NCBI RefSeq assembly: GCF_000143415.4
Contig: NW_003314395.1
Coordinates: 186,001 to 250,000, forward strand
Direction: 5' to 3'
Origin: Selaginella moellendorffii
Taxonomy: Eukaryota > Streptophyta > Lycopodiopsida > Selaginellales > Selaginellaceae
DNA length: 64,000 bases
Positions within the stretch are counted from its first letter, which is position 1. Every line of letters begins with the position of its first letter. Shown one piece after another: positions 9,805 to 20,522 of the stretch. The position numbers and the translations under genes are program-made. The notes beneath the pieces are model-generated. The model saw nothing but the letters and a program-made list of their open reading frames with translations, did not search any database and had not been told where the DNA came from.

Positions 9805-10701
9805 TTACATAATCTTGCAAATCAAGTTCCTGGTAAACAGCTCGCTGGTGTTGTTCACGATCCAGGGGTGACCAAGCACTTGCTCCACTGTCAGCCTCCG
9901 GCTCGGATAAACCTCCAACATCCCCATGATCAAATCCTTTGCCTCGCTCGACACATCACTCCAATCCAATGCAAACTCCACATTGTCCACGCTTTTCAGC
10001 AATAACTCCACATAATCAGAGTGGTATTCAGGGAACGCCACCCTTCCGCTAAGGAGCTCATATAGAATGAGTCCGAGCCCCCAAACGTCCACCGCTTGAG
10101 TGTAGTATTTCGGCCATCCGCCCTCACCAGCCCTGAGAACGTCTGGCGACATATACCCAGGGGTGCCACAAAGGTGGTGCATCTCGTCGGCCCGGTCAGT
10201 TGCAACCCCAAAGTCAGACAGCTTCACCTCGTAAGGTTGCGCTGGATGCGTCAGCAAAACGTTTTCCAGCTTCATATCCCTGTGCACCACCCCAAGGTTG
10301 TGCATCTCCCTCAGCGTCTCGGCCAGGCTCTTGGTCACAAACGCCGCCTCGTCATCCGCCAGCCTCCCCACCATCTTGAGCCTGTCCCGGAGAGTGCACG
10401 AGCAGAGCTCCAAGATTAGGGATCCCCACCAGCGGCCCTTGCGCTCCTCCTCGACCATGTCGTAGATCTCTAGTGTACCATGGCAGCCATTGAGTTTGAG
10501 CATGATTTCCTTCTCTCTCTCACCCGACCTCTCGAAGCTCTTAGCCGCTAGCAACTTACCACCCATTCTAAAGCTTACAAGGTGTACAGTGCCTTGCCCT
10601 CCCTTTCCAAGCTCAAAACCCACATCGTACATCTTCCTCAACGACGACAGCTCCTCGCTCACAACCAACTCACCAGTCTCGACCGCTCTCCACACAGTCA
10701 T
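9805..10701 (-). CDS. Small Ser/Thr protein kinase (K2), copy of K1
   Basis: 298-aa single-exon kinase from ATG 10701, differing from K1 in very few residues (for example LLSGRV for LVSGRV and VELLLK for VESLLK). All catalytic motifs (GKGGQG, AAKSF, HRDMKLEN, DFG, GTPGYMSP) are intact. It lies in the second copy of the M-K-D block. The near identity points to recent duplication or conversion; M2 and M5, the neighbours in the same blocks, are far more different from each other. Confidence 0.88.
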   Translation of the reverse strand: MTVWRAVETGELVVSEELSSLRKMYDVGFELGKGGQGTVHLVSFRMGGKLLAAKSFERSGEREKEIMLKLNGCHGTLEIYDMVEEERKGRWWGSLILELCSCTLRDRLKMVGRLADDEAAFVTKSLAETLREMHNLGVVHRDMKLENVLLTHPAQPYEVKLSDFGVATDRADEMHHLCGTPGYMSPDVLRAGEGGWPKYYTQAVDVWGLGLILYELLSGRVAFPEYHSDYVELLLKSVDNVEFALDWSDVSSEAKDLIMGMLEVYPSRRLTVEQVLGHPWIVNNTSELFTRNLICKIM

Positions 10702-11074
10702 GGCGAGATTAAACAACGATTGTTAGCGTGACCTAAAGGGAACTGCCTTTAAGTCTTGATCAAACCAGATTGAGTTATGATCAAGACTTGCAGACCTTTG
10801 CGGTGAATTCCACGACATAGAGATTGTTTCCTTTGCTCGTTTCTTTCGCTGTGCCCGTGGCTCCTTCAAATCTTCCGGTGCCACCAACGATGGCGAAAAG
10901 AGCTTGAGATCCAGCGGTCGAGCTCCCGGCCTCGCCTTGAAACTCGAGGCTGCTACCATCAGCAAAGGAGCAATGCGAGGACTGGAAGCTCCCCAGGCCG
11001 GTGTTTGCGAGGATTCCCATGTATGTCCCCATGGATAACCTGGTATAGCCCTTGGTGGAGACCGAGAATGGGGC

Positions 11075-11156
11075 TGCGAATGTCTGCATTGATCCGGGTC
11101 TACCAGCGTTGTCTTTGGGAAGAACGTAGAACTTGTTTTGGTTGATCCCCGTGTCC
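11075..11156. repeat. 82-bp direct repeat, left copy
   Basis: Direct duplicate of 11587-11668 (one mismatch, t/c at 11133). It belongs to the dirigent exon and flanks the inserted DUF455 fragment. Its length is far above a normal transposon target duplication. Confidence 0.9.
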
Positions 11157-11586
11157 TTCTTTACATTAGTTATGGAGATGTTCCAGCGCACAATTTGCTC
11201 TGGAAGGATTGCCAGAAAACTTCTGGAAGCGTGGATGCTCGTGTCGCAGTTATTCCAATGGTCCAGGTGCCTATATGTTTTTTTTTTTCTGTTCTTTAGT
11301 TCTCCAACTTTTCTATTCGAGTTTCTCTACTGTTTCAGGAAGCTCGGGGTTTGGACGCTGGGCCGAGGCTGGTGGAAAGACTGAAGCAGCTCGGTGATGA
11401 TAGAAGTGCCAAGATTGTGGAACAAATCTCTCAGGAAGAGCTTGCGCATGTCGCTGTTGGTGTCTCGTGGTTCCTGGATGTTTGCAGGAGACTAGAGTGC
11501 GATCCAGCCGCGAGGTTTAAAGGTGGATAAACTAGTACAGATCTTTTCTTCGATTTCGTGTCTGATCTCTTCCTTGCTTTCCTTGT
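11157..11586 (+). pseudogene. DUF455 exon 3-4 fragment inserted in dirigent gene
   Basis: The segment matches about 17473-17905 of the intact DUF455 gene: the end of intron 2, exon 3 (GDVPAHNLLWKDCQK), intron 3, exon 4 (EARGLDAGPRLVERLKQL) and the start of intron 4. It keeps introns, so it came from DNA and not from a spliced RNA. One difference changes SANIVE to SAKIVE. Confidence 0.88.
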
Positions 11587-11668
11587 TGCGAATGTCTGCA
11601 TTGATCCGGGTCTACCAGCGTTGTCTTTGGGAAGAACGTAGAACTCGTTTTGGTTGATCCCCGTGTCC
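11587..11668. repeat. 82-bp direct repeat, right copy
   Basis: Right-hand copy of the duplication that brackets the inserted DUF455 fragment; see 11075-11156. Confidence 0.9.
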
Positions 11669-11869
11669 GTAAACAGGGACTGGCCTTGGAAGGTGTAGGT
11701 CTTGCACTGTTTCACAAGATCCAGATGGTAGAAATTCTTAAGATCTTGACTAGCAATGCAAAGCATGGATAAGAAAATGGAGTCTATACCTTGGAGGACG
11801 ATGTTGATGTCGCTAATGCCAGGATGATCAAGAAGATCCCAATTCCAGAGGAGGCCATTTGCCCCAATG

Positions 11870-12319
11870 TGTAGAATGCTCTAGCCTAGCACTCTCCATA
11901 TCATAGATAAATAGATAGATACCAGAGTACACGTGAAATACGTGAGCGCATCGATCCATTAACGCTGGGCCGAGGCTGAAGAAGGTCGGTGACGACGAGA
12001 TTGTGGAACAAAACTTGGCAGGAAGAGCTCGTCGTTGTTTTCTCGTGGTTCTTGGATGTTTGTAGGAGACTAGAGTACGATCCAGCTGCGAGGTTTAAAG
12101 GTAGATAAAGATAACTAGTATTGCTCGTGTCTGATGTCATTCCTGTTTTTTTTCCTTTATATGGGAATTCAATTTTTTGTAGTCCACACATTTTTTGATA
12201 TGCCCTGTGTGGTGCAGCTGGGACTATATATGGAATGCACAGTTCTATACTTGAGAGACTGAACAAATTATCCTCGACTGTTGTGTGCGTTCTGCTTCAA
12301 TTTTTTTACGTTTAAGTTC
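11870..12319 (+). repeat. Segmental repeat with DUF455 exon-4 relic, 5' flank of M4
   Basis: This matches 4998-5500. A DUF455 exon 4 relic in forward orientation spans about 11960-12115 (gctgggccgaggctgaag ... gaggtttaaaggtagat), with deletions. The part 12036-12287 has the opposite orientation to its counterpart at 5178-5470. It ends at the start codon of M4 and has no intact gene. Confidence 0.7.
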
Positions 12320-12850
12320 ATGGCAGAAGGGGCAACGGTTGCTAATTCTAATGAGGCTAACGGGAAAGAATCATTGAAGCTGGCCAAATTGCTGATTACA
12401 CCTTTCACTTTTGTGGCTTCCACATGTCTCCAGTCGGGAATCTCCCTCATCGACCACAGTGCAACGCCCGCGCAGAAGGGGCGTTGTTTCCACCTCTTTA
12501 TGGCTGCAACCATCTCCGTATTTGGAATGGCAGGGTGTATGATAGCAATTGTTGATAACAAGGAAAGAAATGCTCAGGAGCTCGACAATCTCATGTCCTC
12601 TCTTTCGATGATCTTGTTTGTGAGCTTGTCTACGATGCTGGTGCCACTCCTCTTCAGCCTCCTGTATGTTGTCTATGACATCAGCGCAACGAAGGCATCG
12701 TGGTCAATAATGGGTGCGTCTTTAGTTTTAATCGTTGGTTACTACGTGAAAAAGCTGTTCCAAGGGATGAGGATTCCTCTGAGAGCCACTCCTGTCATTT
12801 TATTTATCAGCTTTGCTGCTAATACGTATGGGTACACTTTATATAGATAA
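12320..12850 (+). CDS. Orphan multi-pass membrane protein, M family (M4)
   Basis: Intact single-exon frame of 176 aa from ATG 12320 (MAEGATVANSNEANGKESLK). The longer upstream reading begins outside the part conserved among copies, so this ATG is preferred; the same start is seen in M3 and in the fragment at 451. Hydrophobic segments match those of M2 and M5. The stop codon (12848-12850) lies only one base before the target duplication of a PIF/Harbinger element, so the 3' UTR has been displaced by 3.67 kb. Family and function are not recognised. Confidence 0.6.
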   Translation: MAEGATVANSNEANGKESLKLAKLLITPFTFVASTCLQSGISLIDHSATPAQKGRCFHLFMAATISVFGMAGCMIAIVDNKERNAQELDNLMSSLSMILFVSLSTMLVPLLFSLLYVVYDISATKASWSIMGASLVLIVGYYVKKLFQGMRIPLRATPVILFISFAANTYGYTLYR

Positions 12851-12854
12851 AAGA

Positions 12855-12879
12855 GGAGCCATTGGCACCTGTGCTTTAT
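12855..12879 (+). repeat. Terminal inverted repeat, left
   Basis: Starts GGAGCCATTGGCACCTG. It pairs with the right end of the element at 16500-16524, with about three mismatches over 25 bp. Confidence 0.88.
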
Positions 12880-13182
12880 ATAAAAATATTTTAAAACGTA
12901 TATTTTAATTTTTGTGACTGTTGCATTCGCACTTCAGTAGTTTTTAAGTTGTTTTAAGCTTTAAGTATGCATTTTAAAACATTTTCATTCCCACCTGCAT
13001 AAGTTTTTGTAGTAAAACTTTAACGTAAAACACTAGTGACTTTGCACTTGACTTACTTTAAAATGTCTTCAAAATAGCATTCGAACATGTTTTAAAATAT
13101 TTTAAAATTTCAAATTCGAAATGCTAACCCTAAATTTCAATTTCAAATTTCAAATTTCAAATATTAAACTTGAACATAGCAA

Positions 13183-14521
13183 TCACGCAGTTCTACGACG
13201 CCGCAAACATAGGAAGTCTGTTAAGTTCTCTTGGACCTTTTGTGCATCCTCCGGCCCACGCAAGTCTTGCTGTGGTTCTCTCTCAGCCACAATAGAATCC
13301 CCGTAATCTTCGAAAATCTCTGCTTCTTTCAAGGCTTGAATGTGTTTCTCCCATGCTTTGATCTCGGCATTGATGTTTGTCTCACCAACATCAATCAATA
13401 AGTTGTGCAAGATGCAACAACTTTTGATGATGTTCGGCAGGTACTTCGGCTTGATCCTTTTTTTTTTATCCAAGCATTTGAATTTCATTTTCAAGAGTCC
13501 AAATGCTTGTTCAATAACAATCCGGGCCAGATGGTGTTGCTGGTTGTACTCCGCCTCAGTCACCATCAACCAGGAACTTGTTTCAAATGAATAATTGAGA
13601 AAAAAAAAAAAAACAAACAGCTTATCTAAGTGAGGGATCATCAAGTGCTGTTGTAGCTGATAGCCTTTGTCTCCCACTAGGTATGGCTCAATCCACTCAT
13701 CAAAAGCAAACTCCTGAGGAACTGTGAGTAATTCCCTCGCTTGAATCTTGTGGCATAGCCTGGAGTTTTGAAAAACCCTCATGTCATGAACACTCCTTGG
13801 GAAAAAAAAACCAATTAGATGTATAGAAGAAAAAAATTAAAAGTAATTACCTGGCCAACTTGCATAGATACTCAAGAACCTTTTCTGAGCATCACAAGAT
13901 CACCGAGTACCGTTGCTTTCGATCAAAGTAGCCCTCACCATTCGGGCCAACTGGTGGAATAATCTTGAAATGTGTACAGTCAATCGCCCCAGCCACATTA
14001 GGGAGACGGGTCTTGGTGATTTGCTGAAAATCTGCCGCCACAGCTCTAACCTCCGCTGCTGTCTTTGGGAATCGAATCTTGTACCTGAGGCACTTGACGA
14101 TTGCAGCAGTTGTCTGCACCACAATGTCATGTGCAGTGGCTTCCCCGATCCCAAACTTGTTAGACAGGTCGGAGTAGTCGGTGTTCTTGAACAACTTGTA
14201 CAAGGTGACCCCCAAACGAACATCCACTGGCACCGCTCTTCTAAACTTTGTATCCTGCTTGCAGATTTCAGCCTCTAGAGTGTCACAAAGCCCGAAGAAT
14301 GTCTTCTTCTCCATCCTCAGCTTCCGCTTCCATCGACCAGGGTCATACAACTCCATGAAGAACTTGCTCCATGTTGTCATACACCGCGGCTTCACCCACT
14401 AGAGACCGGTGTCAAGTCGCTTGGACAAGACTGCTTGAAGCTTGTCTTCGTCCTCCTCCTCGTCCGGAAGAGTTTGTGCCACTGGGGTCTTGTCATCGAT
14501 AATGGATTGAAAAGCCTCCAT
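13183..14521 (-). pseudogene. PIF/Harbinger transposase, inactivated
   Basis: The gene reads from ATG 14521 (MEAFQSIIDDKTPVAQT) to a stop at 13183. Conserved parts are GAIDCTHFKI (first catalytic Asp), LVGDKGYQLQ (second Asp) and IEQAFGLLKMKF (Glu), matching the DDE domain of Harbinger transposases. Two lesions are visible: an in-frame TAG at 14399-14401 before WVKPRCMTTWSKF, and a shift of about two bases near 13899 after YSVIL. A likely intron lies at about 13800-13852 after WPG. Poly-T runs near 13600 mark another probable intron. As it stands the protein could not be made whole. Confidence 0.85.
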
Positions 14522-14788
14522 AGTGAGAAACAAAACTTGCAAAATAAGCAAGATTACCTTGTTCCTCAATAAGGCATCGATGACTGCTGCTTGATTGTTG
14601 AAAGAGCCATGTTCCTCCTAAGCATCTCTTTTGTTTTCCCCGGAAGCATCTTCTGTTTCCTCAGGTTGAACTGTTGCAAGATCCTGAAAAAAAAAATGGT
14701 TAGAAAAAATCTAAAATATCATAGCCTAAACATAGTTTAGTTTAATATTAATAATTAACGTCCCCCTAAAATCCCGAAAACAATACGG

Positions 14789-16224
14789 CTAACTCCTGGA
14801 TGTAGCCCCGTTCAAGAAGTTGAAGATGGAGCTTGCAAGGTTGGAGATGGCTCCAGCTAAAACTGTTGCAGTTGCAGCCTTTTCCTTCTCAGCCAGGCTA
14901 TTCTCCTTCATGCAAACAATGCTCTCTTTTTGCCACGCTAGATTCTGCTCATTTCGAGCAGCAGCAAGAGCATTCCCCTCAGCGAGCAAAGTTGTCATTC
15001 TTTTCTCGGCCTTCTTCGGGTTCTTCCGCTTTCCTGAACTCCCTGGCACCTGTGTAGCATCTCCAGGAGGATCAACACCATCTGCGGGATCCTCCTCGTA
15101 AGCTTCCTCTTCCGGAGCATCTGAATCAGCAAGAAATGTTGGAGATGTTGATGCTTGCTTTGCTAGGAATTCATCCATGATGTTGAAGTACTCGACTGGG
15201 AACACCTTCAAGTTCAACTTCACCAGCATAAGTCGCTTCGCATCCTCATTAAAGTAGTCGGGGTTCCCAGTTTTCCTCTGGAAATTGTAAACGCACTTGT
15301 AGTTGTTGCAAAGGTTGTTCCAGCGAGTCTGGCAAACCTTCCAGTCTCGCTGCATGCCAGCAGCCTGCATCTTCTTCGCAATCCTCTTCCAGCGATTAGT
15401 TGCTGTCAACGTCATCTCCTCGCTGCCCCGCATTGCCCCGATCTTTCCAAGATGATCTTCCCGTTTGAAGTCAATGAGGGAAGCCGTCTCATCATCCCCC
15501 CAGTTTTTCCTGCGTTTCTTCCTCACTTTCTTCACGACATGAACACCTGCCTCCCCTTCCTCGTCGTCATCGCCTTCCTCTTCATCACCCCGATCATCTT
15601 CTTCCACCTCCTGTTCAACGGCAACATCCTGCTCCTCCAAGTTATGAAACCAGAACTGCATATACTGCTGTCCTAGTGACTCAGGTCACTTACTTCGCCA
15701 CCCTAAACCCGAAACCACTCTCCTAGAATCTGAGCTAAACTTGGTTTGAAGCTTACCTCGTTGGTTGTCGTAGAAGAGAATTCAGAGAACAATTGAGTTC
15801 TAGAAGCCGTGGGGGGAGAGGCTCCAACTCCCTGTGCTACAGCTCCTCGTGCTCCAACTCCCCGTGCTATAGCTCCCTGCGCTCCAGCTCCAACTCCGCC
15901 CTGATTGAGGCCAAAATTCGAGAGATCGGCATCTCCATGGCCTCGGCCCTGAGGCAGCCTGCCTCCTCGAGCAACAGCTGGGCCTGGTGCTCGTCCTCCA
16001 GCCCCAAATGCTCCTCCACCACGATTGCTCCTCACTCCACGAGCAGCACCTCCTCGCTGGATGCCACTGCCCCAAACCCGCACCATCTCGTCAAACCCTA
16101 CAGTTCCTCCTTCCCCAAAATCAGCTCCTCCTCCTTCCTCCACTGAATCCCCAACAGGATCTAACCCTAGGGCGATGATGTCGGCTCCCCCGCCATAAAA
16201 TGCCTGAGCGCTCACGCAGCTCAT
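14789..16224 (-). CDS. Harbinger Myb/SANT-like DNA-binding protein (ORF2)
   Basis: There are two exons: about 15760-16224, which begins MSCVSAQAFYGGG and is rich in Gly and Arg, and 14789 to about 15672. The donor after TTTNE and the acceptor before QYMQFWFHN keep the frame. The second exon has a trihelix/Myb-like domain (NWGDDETASLIDFKRE ... RWKRIAKKM ... VCQTRWNNLCNNYK) and a C-terminal helical region. In PIF/Harbinger elements this protein helps the transposase enter the nucleus and bind the ends. It appears intact, unlike its partner transposase, so it could still act with a transposase encoded elsewhere. Confidence 0.8.
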
Positions 16225-16499
16225 GGCAAAAATCTGAAATGCCCTAATCAGGGTGCTGGAATCTTTGGGGAATTTTGGAGATTCCTTTTAAAAATATTTT
16301 TAAGTCTAAAAGAACCCTCCCCCCATCTTTTAAAATTGGTCTGAATGTTTTAAAAAGTGAAAACATTGTGTTAAAGTTAACACTATGTGCGAATCAAAAT
16401 GTTTTAAGAAAATATCCTAAATTTTAATGTAAAGTAATTTACTTTATTTTAAAACATAGTGCAAATGTATTCATCACTTAAATTTAGCACATTTCAAGA

Positions 16500-16524
16500 A
16501 TAAAGAGCAGGTGCAAATGGCTCC
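16500..16524 (-). repeat. Terminal inverted repeat, right
   Basis: Ends ...gcaaatggctcc at 16524; inverted relative to 12855-12879. It is followed by target duplicate AGA at 16525-16527. Confidence 0.88.
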
Positions 16525-16785
16525 AGACTTAGTTTTTTAATGTGATAGATTTACAATTTCCTTTGTTACAGAGATTGTTTTTGTTTTTTTGCTCGTTTCT
16601 CTAGCAGTGCTGTGGCTCCTTCAAACCTTATGGTGCCTCCGACAATGGCGAAAAGAGCTTAAGAGGGGGCTGCCAATGTCTTCATTGACCGCATGGATAA
16701 GAAAATGGAGGACGATGATGTCGCTAATGCTCATCCATTTCTTAGATACATAGAAAAATAGTGGCATGAATCTTGGGAGATTTTG

Positions 16786-18351
16786 ATGAGGGGGTTTAAA
16801 GGTTTTAGCAGCTGCTCGTGGGCAATGCAGCAACACCAGGAGTGGGCGGGGCTCCAGTCGTGGAGGTCCCCGGCGGCGCCACCCAATGAGCGGCGCCGCT
16901 GGGGGGATGCCGGCCCTGAGATGGTGGCGACTCCCTTAGATCACGCTGGTTCTTTCTCTCCTCCCCCTCGCAGCCTCGCGGAATGGGGCGCCTTGATCCT
17001 CGCCACCCCTCGTCCACTCTCCAAATCCCACTTGACGCACCACGCTTACAAGCTTTGGTGCAGTGGTGCTCTTCCGATTGGTGTAGCGGTCGCCATGGAT
17101 TCTCCCGCAAGGCCAGAGAAGCCTCAGCTGGTAAGATTCTTCTTCTTTTCTCTCGAAGTTCTAGACATTCGTTTGTTCTTGCTGTGCCTATAGGTGCATC
17201 CAAGGAGAGTTCCAACAGCCAAAGTTCTGGGGATATCTCCCAGCGTTCATATGATCCATAACTTGGCACACATCGAGCTCAACGCCGTGGATCTTGCATG
17301 GGACACTGTGGTGCGCTTCTCGGCGTCGGGTGGCGAGCTCGATTCGCAGTTTTTCGCGGATTTTGCTCACGTTGCGGACGACGAGAGCCGGCATTTCTGC
17401 TGGTGCGAGCAGCGATTGAACGAGCTTGGTTCCAGGTATTTAGAAACTTGTAGTTTTCTCTTCATTTATCGTTTCTTTATCATAGTTATGGAGATGTTCC
17501 AGCGCACAATTTGCTCTGGAAGGATTGCCAGAAAACTTCTGGAAGCGTGGATGCTCGTCTCGCAGTTATTCCAATGGTCCAGGTGCCTATATGTTTTTTT
17601 TGTTTTTTTCTGTTCTTTAGTTCTCCAACTTTTCTATTCGAGTTTCTCTATTGTTTCAGGAAGCTCGGGGTTTGGACGCTGGGCCGAGGCTGGTGGAAAG
17701 ACTGAAGCAGCTCGGTGATGATAGAAGTGCCAATATTGTGGAACAAATCTCCCAGGAAGAGCTTGCGCATGTCGCTGTTGGTGTCTCGTGGTTCCTGGAT
17801 GTCTGCAGGAGACTAGAGTGCGATCCAGCGGCGAGGTTTAAAGGTGGATAAACTAGTACAGATCTTTTCTTCGATTTCGTATCTGATCTCTTCCTTGTTT
17901 TCCTTGTTACGATCGATCAGAATTAATGACGAGCTTGAACGTGGAGCTGAGAGGTCCATTCAACCACAAAGCGAGAGAGGCAGCTGGACTTCCTCAATCT
18001 TGGTACTTTTCATCTCATACTTCCTCGAAAATCTCTTTAACGATCGATCAATCCGCAGGTATGACACCGCTATGGATACAAAACTGGAGCAAAAACATCT
18101 GTCACCTCAGGTACGCTCTCGCCAAACTCGCTCTAAAAGCTTCGTACTTTGCTTTTACACAGGCCGGGACCATCTCTTCCTGCCTTCCCGAGGCAAGTTC
18201 TTCTCGGTCCGTGATCTCGTCCGTCTCACATTTTTGTGTTCTTCCAGGTTTGCTCGAGATTGGCAATTGTTGTGTCTTCCGAGAGCGACAATCTCCGCTA
18301 GAAAAGCTCGTTTTAAGATCCGATCAGATCCAATCCAGCCCAGGTAACTAA
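16786..18351 (+). CDS. DUF455 ferritin-like family protein
   Basis: Exons 16786-17130, 17194-17435, 17486-17582, 17660-17843, 17921-18002, 18059-18110 and possibly 18163-18351 keep one frame. The start is uncertain; MVATPLDHAG further in is an alternative. Diagnostic stretches are SLAEWGALILATPRPLSKS, DSPARPEKPQL, HIELNAVDLAWDTVVRFS, HVADDESRHF, EARGLDAGPRLVERLKQ, QEELAHVAVG and RGPFNHKAREAAG. The HIEL, DESRHF and EELAHV motifs place Glu/His residues as in di-metal four-helix bundles of the ferritin-like superfamily. The biological role of DUF455 is not established. The C-terminus after KHLSPQ is not typical and may be misread. A decayed copy lies at 6307 and fragments at 11157 and 11960. Confidence 0.8.
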
Positions 18352-18682
18352 AGATCTTTTGCTCAAACTTTACTTGAGTTTTCTTTGGTTTGAAGTCTCG
18401 ATCTGGCGGTGGATTCGCAGAGCCCTCAAAAATCCCGCGCTGCCGCTGCTGCCGCCGCTAGAAGAAAATTTTACACCAACTTCATAAGGGAACGCGGCTA
18501 CCTTATCTACCGTGCGAATATCCCACTGCATATTCAGCCATTTAAAGCATCTTTCCAGGACGAACAACAAACTCCGAGAGGGAAAGACAAGAGAGAGAAG
18601 AGCTCCACACTCAAGGTCTCATTTTTTCTCTTGAGTCTTTCGATTTTCTCTCGAGCAAACGCGGCAAGCAGGAAGAGATCTC

Positions 18683-20364
18683 ATGGGTCTACAGGGAGAA
18701 GTAAGATTGAGCGATCTCAAAGTGAAAGTCCACAAGATCTCGACGGTGGTTCCAGCTGGAGAGACCGAGCAATGCACGCTCTTCATGTCCAACATCGACC
18801 AGGTACTGGCTTACTACGTCGAGACGGTCTACTTCTACGACAAGGGGGGTGACGCCGCGGTGGAACTTCTCCAGGAGGCGCTTGGGAGAGTTCTTGTCCC
18901 CTACCATTTCCTGGCTGGGAGATTCAAGCTCAATCCCAAGCTGGGGAGGATGGAGCTGGAATGCAACCGCGAAGGAGTCTCCTTTGCTGCCGCGAGCTGC
19001 GAGCTGCGAGTCTCGGATCTGGGCGATATCAGTGTTCCAAATCCGCTCTTCCGCAATCTCGTTCTCCTTCCGGACGAAGGCAAGGCTCTCAACGATGCTC
19101 CTCTCATCACAATCCAGGTTCGTTCCTTGTTTTTCTAGCGTTTGTTCTTGGTTCTTCCTTGGATAGAGCTTGGTTTCTTTGGGTGTTGAAATGCAGTTAA
19201 TGCATGATGATCGTTTGGTTGCTGGCTTTACACTTTTTTATGCGGTGGTTTTCTGTTCTTGCCAGGCATCTCTTTTGCATTGCAGGACCGCATTTAATAT
19301 CAGCGTGCTTGGATTCTTTACTCGTGAATTTTCTAGTCGTGACTCTTGATCTTTCCTTCGCGTTTTTACGTGAATTCTTGGACTTTGCGTCAGTGCTTGA
19401 CCGATCTCGACTAAAAAATCCATTTTTTTTTCTTTCCACACTCCAGGTGACCAAGTTTTCGTGCGGTGGCTTCGCAATGGGCGTTTACATGAGCCACGCA
19501 TCGCTCGATGGCATCGGCGCGCTCGAGTTCTTCATGAACTACTGCTCGGTTGCCCGCGGCGATGGCATGCAAGTCATCCCAAAGCCGGACCGGACGATGC
19601 TCGCCGCTCGCTCGCCACCGCAAGTAACTTTCGACCACACCGAGTACGTGAAGCTCAGCGATCTCATGGCCGCCGCCGCCGCCGCCAAGGCCACCGCCTT
19701 CACCACCCCGGACTCCGCCAACGCCACCACCCGTGCCCCACAAAAGCACGTCTACAAGAGCTTCTCCTTCACTCCCGACCGGATCGCCCAGCTCAAGAAG
19801 GCCGTCGTCGATGAATCCACCGCGACGATCGACAAGTGTTCTTCGTTCGAGGTGATCGTCGCCCATCTCTGGCAGGCGAGAACTCGGGCCGTGGAGATGG
19901 ATCCCGACTCGCCCTCCAAGCTCTTCTTCGCAGTGGACATTCGCAACAAGGTAGATCCTCCGCTGCCAAAGGGATTCGCTGGGAATGGCGTCCTCTCGGC
20001 GCCTTGCGTGAAAACTCTCGCGCGGGACGTCCGCGAGAACTCGCTGGGCTACTGCGTACGGAAGGTCCAGGAGGCCATCGCCTCGGTGACCGACGAGTAC
20101 GTACGGTCGTCCATCGACCACGGGGAGCTCTATCGCGGCGTGCCGGCGCTCCACGGTGGGATATTCATCTCCCCGTGGTGGAAGATCCCCTTCCAGGAGC
20201 TCGACTTTGGGTGGGGGCGGCCGCTCTACGCGGGGCCCGTGGTAAACGACCGGGTAGAATTTGTTTTACTGCTCCACAATGGTAAACAGGATGGCGGGCT
20301 CAATGCGTACCTGGCGCTGGAGCCGGCGGAGATGGACAAGTTTGAGAAGCTCCTCCAAGTTTAG
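18683..20364 (+). CDS. BAHD acyltransferase (hydroxycinnamoyl-transferase type)
   Basis: Two exons, 18683-19117 and 19447-20364, encode 450 aa, normal for the family. The catalytic HXXXD motif is HASLD at the start of exon 2, and the structural DFGWG motif is near the C-terminus. BAHD enzymes move acyl groups from CoA to alcohols or amines in the cytosol. The N-terminal part (VHKISTVVPAGETEQCTLFMSNIDQVLAYYVETVYFYD) is most like enzymes that feruloylate or caffeoylate fatty alcohols and omega-hydroxy acids for suberin and cutin, so such an acceptor is a reasonable guess. The intron position, just before VTKF and the catalytic motif, is common in the family. A decayed duplicate lies at 1350-2130. 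Confidence 0.92.
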
Positions 20365-20522
20365 CGAGGAAAGCATCTGGGCCGTTGGATTGTTTGCCTT
20401 CAAATTAAAAGGAAAATAGGAAAATGGTTTTTTATCGGACGGTGGACGGCTTCTCCGATGTGAAGCCCATCCCGACCGTCGGATTTGTTTCTTAAACCTC
20501 TCTTTGTTTCAAGCTTTTGGCT

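Larger units (their letters stand above)
10781..11864 (-). pseudogene. Dirigent gene copy D2, split by an inserted DUF455 fragment
   Basis: The 3' part (10781-11156) and the 5' part (11587-11864, including the signal-peptide exon) match D1. Between them lies 430 bp of the DUF455 gene in the opposite orientation (11157-11586). An 82-bp stretch of the dirigent exon is present on both sides, at 11075-11156 and 11587-11668, with one mismatch. The full dirigent frame cannot be read through, so this copy is broken. Confidence 0.88.
12855..16524 (-). mobile_element. PIF/Harbinger DNA transposon, complete
   Basis: The ends form terminal inverted repeats: 5' GGAGCCATTGGCACCTG and, reversed at the 3' end, GGAGCCATTTGCACCTG, continuing with about 22 of 25 matches. 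The flanks carry a 3-bp duplication AGA (12852-12854 and 16525-16527). The paralogous block at 6038-6055 reads ataaaagactta without the element, which is exactly the expected empty site. Inside are the two genes typical of the superfamily, both on the minus strand: a DDE transposase (broken) and a Myb/SANT-like protein. AGA differs from the TWA sites usual for PIF elements. Confidence 0.93.

Noticed and set aside
11075..11668. Transposon insertion with target duplication
   Set aside because: The insert is a plain internal DUF455 fragment without terminal repeats, and 82 bp is too long for a transposase cut.
19411..20154. 247-codon minus-strand frame over BAHD exon 2
   Set aside because: Shadow of the BAHD gene in GC-rich sequence; no recognisable domain.
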